Shown: piece by piece, positions 63,874 through 64,000 of the stretch
Layout: every line of letters begins with the position of its first letter
How positions within the stretch are numbered: the stretch's first letter is position 1
From: Ceratopteris richardii
Taxonomy: Eukaryota > Streptophyta > Polypodiopsida > Polypodiales > Pteridaceae
DNA length: 64,000 nucleotides
Assembly: GCA_020310875.1 (NCBI GenBank)
Contig: CM035423.1
Span: forward strand, 113,590,266-113,654,265
Reading direction: 5' to 3'
Notes under the pieces: generated by a model
Database searches by the model: none
What the model saw: the letters and a program-made list of their open reading frames with translations, nothing else
Told to the model about the DNA's origin: nothing
Made by a program: the position numbers and the translations under genes

Positions 63874-64000
63874 ACGATGAGCTGGAAGTGCACATATGCT
63901 ATGAACAATAGTTACTTGGCATGTAGGAGCAAAGGTCTCATCAAAATCAATGCCTCTTTCTTGAGCATAACCTTTGGAAACAAGCCTAGCCTTATACCTG
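63874..64000 (-). pseudogene. Copia-B1 reverse transcriptase, upstream part
   Basis: Minus strand: RYKARLVSKGYAQERGIDFD, ETFAP, then SICALPAHRG up to the Copia-C insertion point. It continues at 22843 with WNVHQLD. Corresponds to 61299-61430 of Copia-B3. Runs off the window. Confidence 0.88.

Larger units (their letters stand above)
15553..64000 (-). mobile_element. Copia-B1, outermost interrupted copia element
   Basis: Ty1/copia element on the minus strand. Its 3' LTR is split by Copia-E (15553-15647 and 21683-21823). RNase H and reverse transcriptase lie at 21824-22843. After the 41-kb Copia-C insertion its reverse transcriptase continues at 63869-64000. The protein on the two sides of Copia-C joins at a HRG/WNVHQLD point, matching the uninterrupted Copia-B3 at 61410-61450. 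The 5' half lies beyond 64000. The bases before 15553 (TATGT) would be one half of its target duplication. Confidence 0.85.

Overview
The window looks like nuclear heterochromatin of a land plant with a large, repeat-rich genome. No cellular gene, rRNA or tRNA gene is visible. Everything recognisable is a plant transposable element: CACTA (En/Spm) DNA transposons, Ty1/copia and Ty3/gypsy LTR retrotransposons, a possible SINE head and a possible small LTR element. The element types fit any embryophyte, and I cannot name the species.

Layout. 1-6059: AT-rich tandem repeats, then a decayed CACTA element with a TNP2-type transposase, a Ptta/En/Spm-type second gene, a long hairpin, subterminal repeats and a right terminus. 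6060-11604: mostly unrecognised AT-rich DNA with a degenerate LTR-like pair and a tRNA-like SINE head. 11605-12530: a second CACTA end or deletion derivative. 12531-15052: simple repeats, a DUF4283-like relic and a 246-bp tandem duplication. 15053-64000: one continuous nest of LTR retrotransposons.

The nest, outermost first (names are mine). A copia relic (Copia-F, 15053-15552) is interrupted by Copia-B1 (minus strand, 15553 to beyond 64000). Copia-B1 carries Copia-E (plus, 15648-21682, TSD AAGAG) in its 3' LTR and Copia-C (minus, 22844-63868, TSD CAACC) in its reverse transcriptase region. Copia-C carries Gypsy1 (TSD TCCT) in its integrase region and Copia-A (36549 to about 57263) upstream. 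Copia-A carries Gypsy2 (39815-55515, TSD TCCAT) in its protease region. Two more Copia-B family copies lie in opposite orientations at 57264-62952. Where LTR pairs can be compared, inner elements have more similar LTRs than outer ones, which agrees with the nesting order.

Three results stand out. (1) Gypsy2 encodes a second retropepsin-like domain fused downstream of its integrase, besides the usual protease upstream of reverse transcriptase. (2) Gypsy1 and Gypsy2 both carry a large third ORF after pol with the same layout: helical N-terminal domain, proline-rich middle, coiled coil, C-terminal part. (3) A 10.4-kb inversion (about 24139-34572) cut both Gypsy1 and its host Copia-C; reversing it restores the order of both elements. 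The Gypsy2 leader also holds an array of about a dozen copies of a 16-bp palindrome.

All coding regions are interrupted by stops or frameshifts, so none of these copies looks autonomous as it stands. In Gypsy1 every in-frame stop can be explained by one C-to-T or G-to-A transition.
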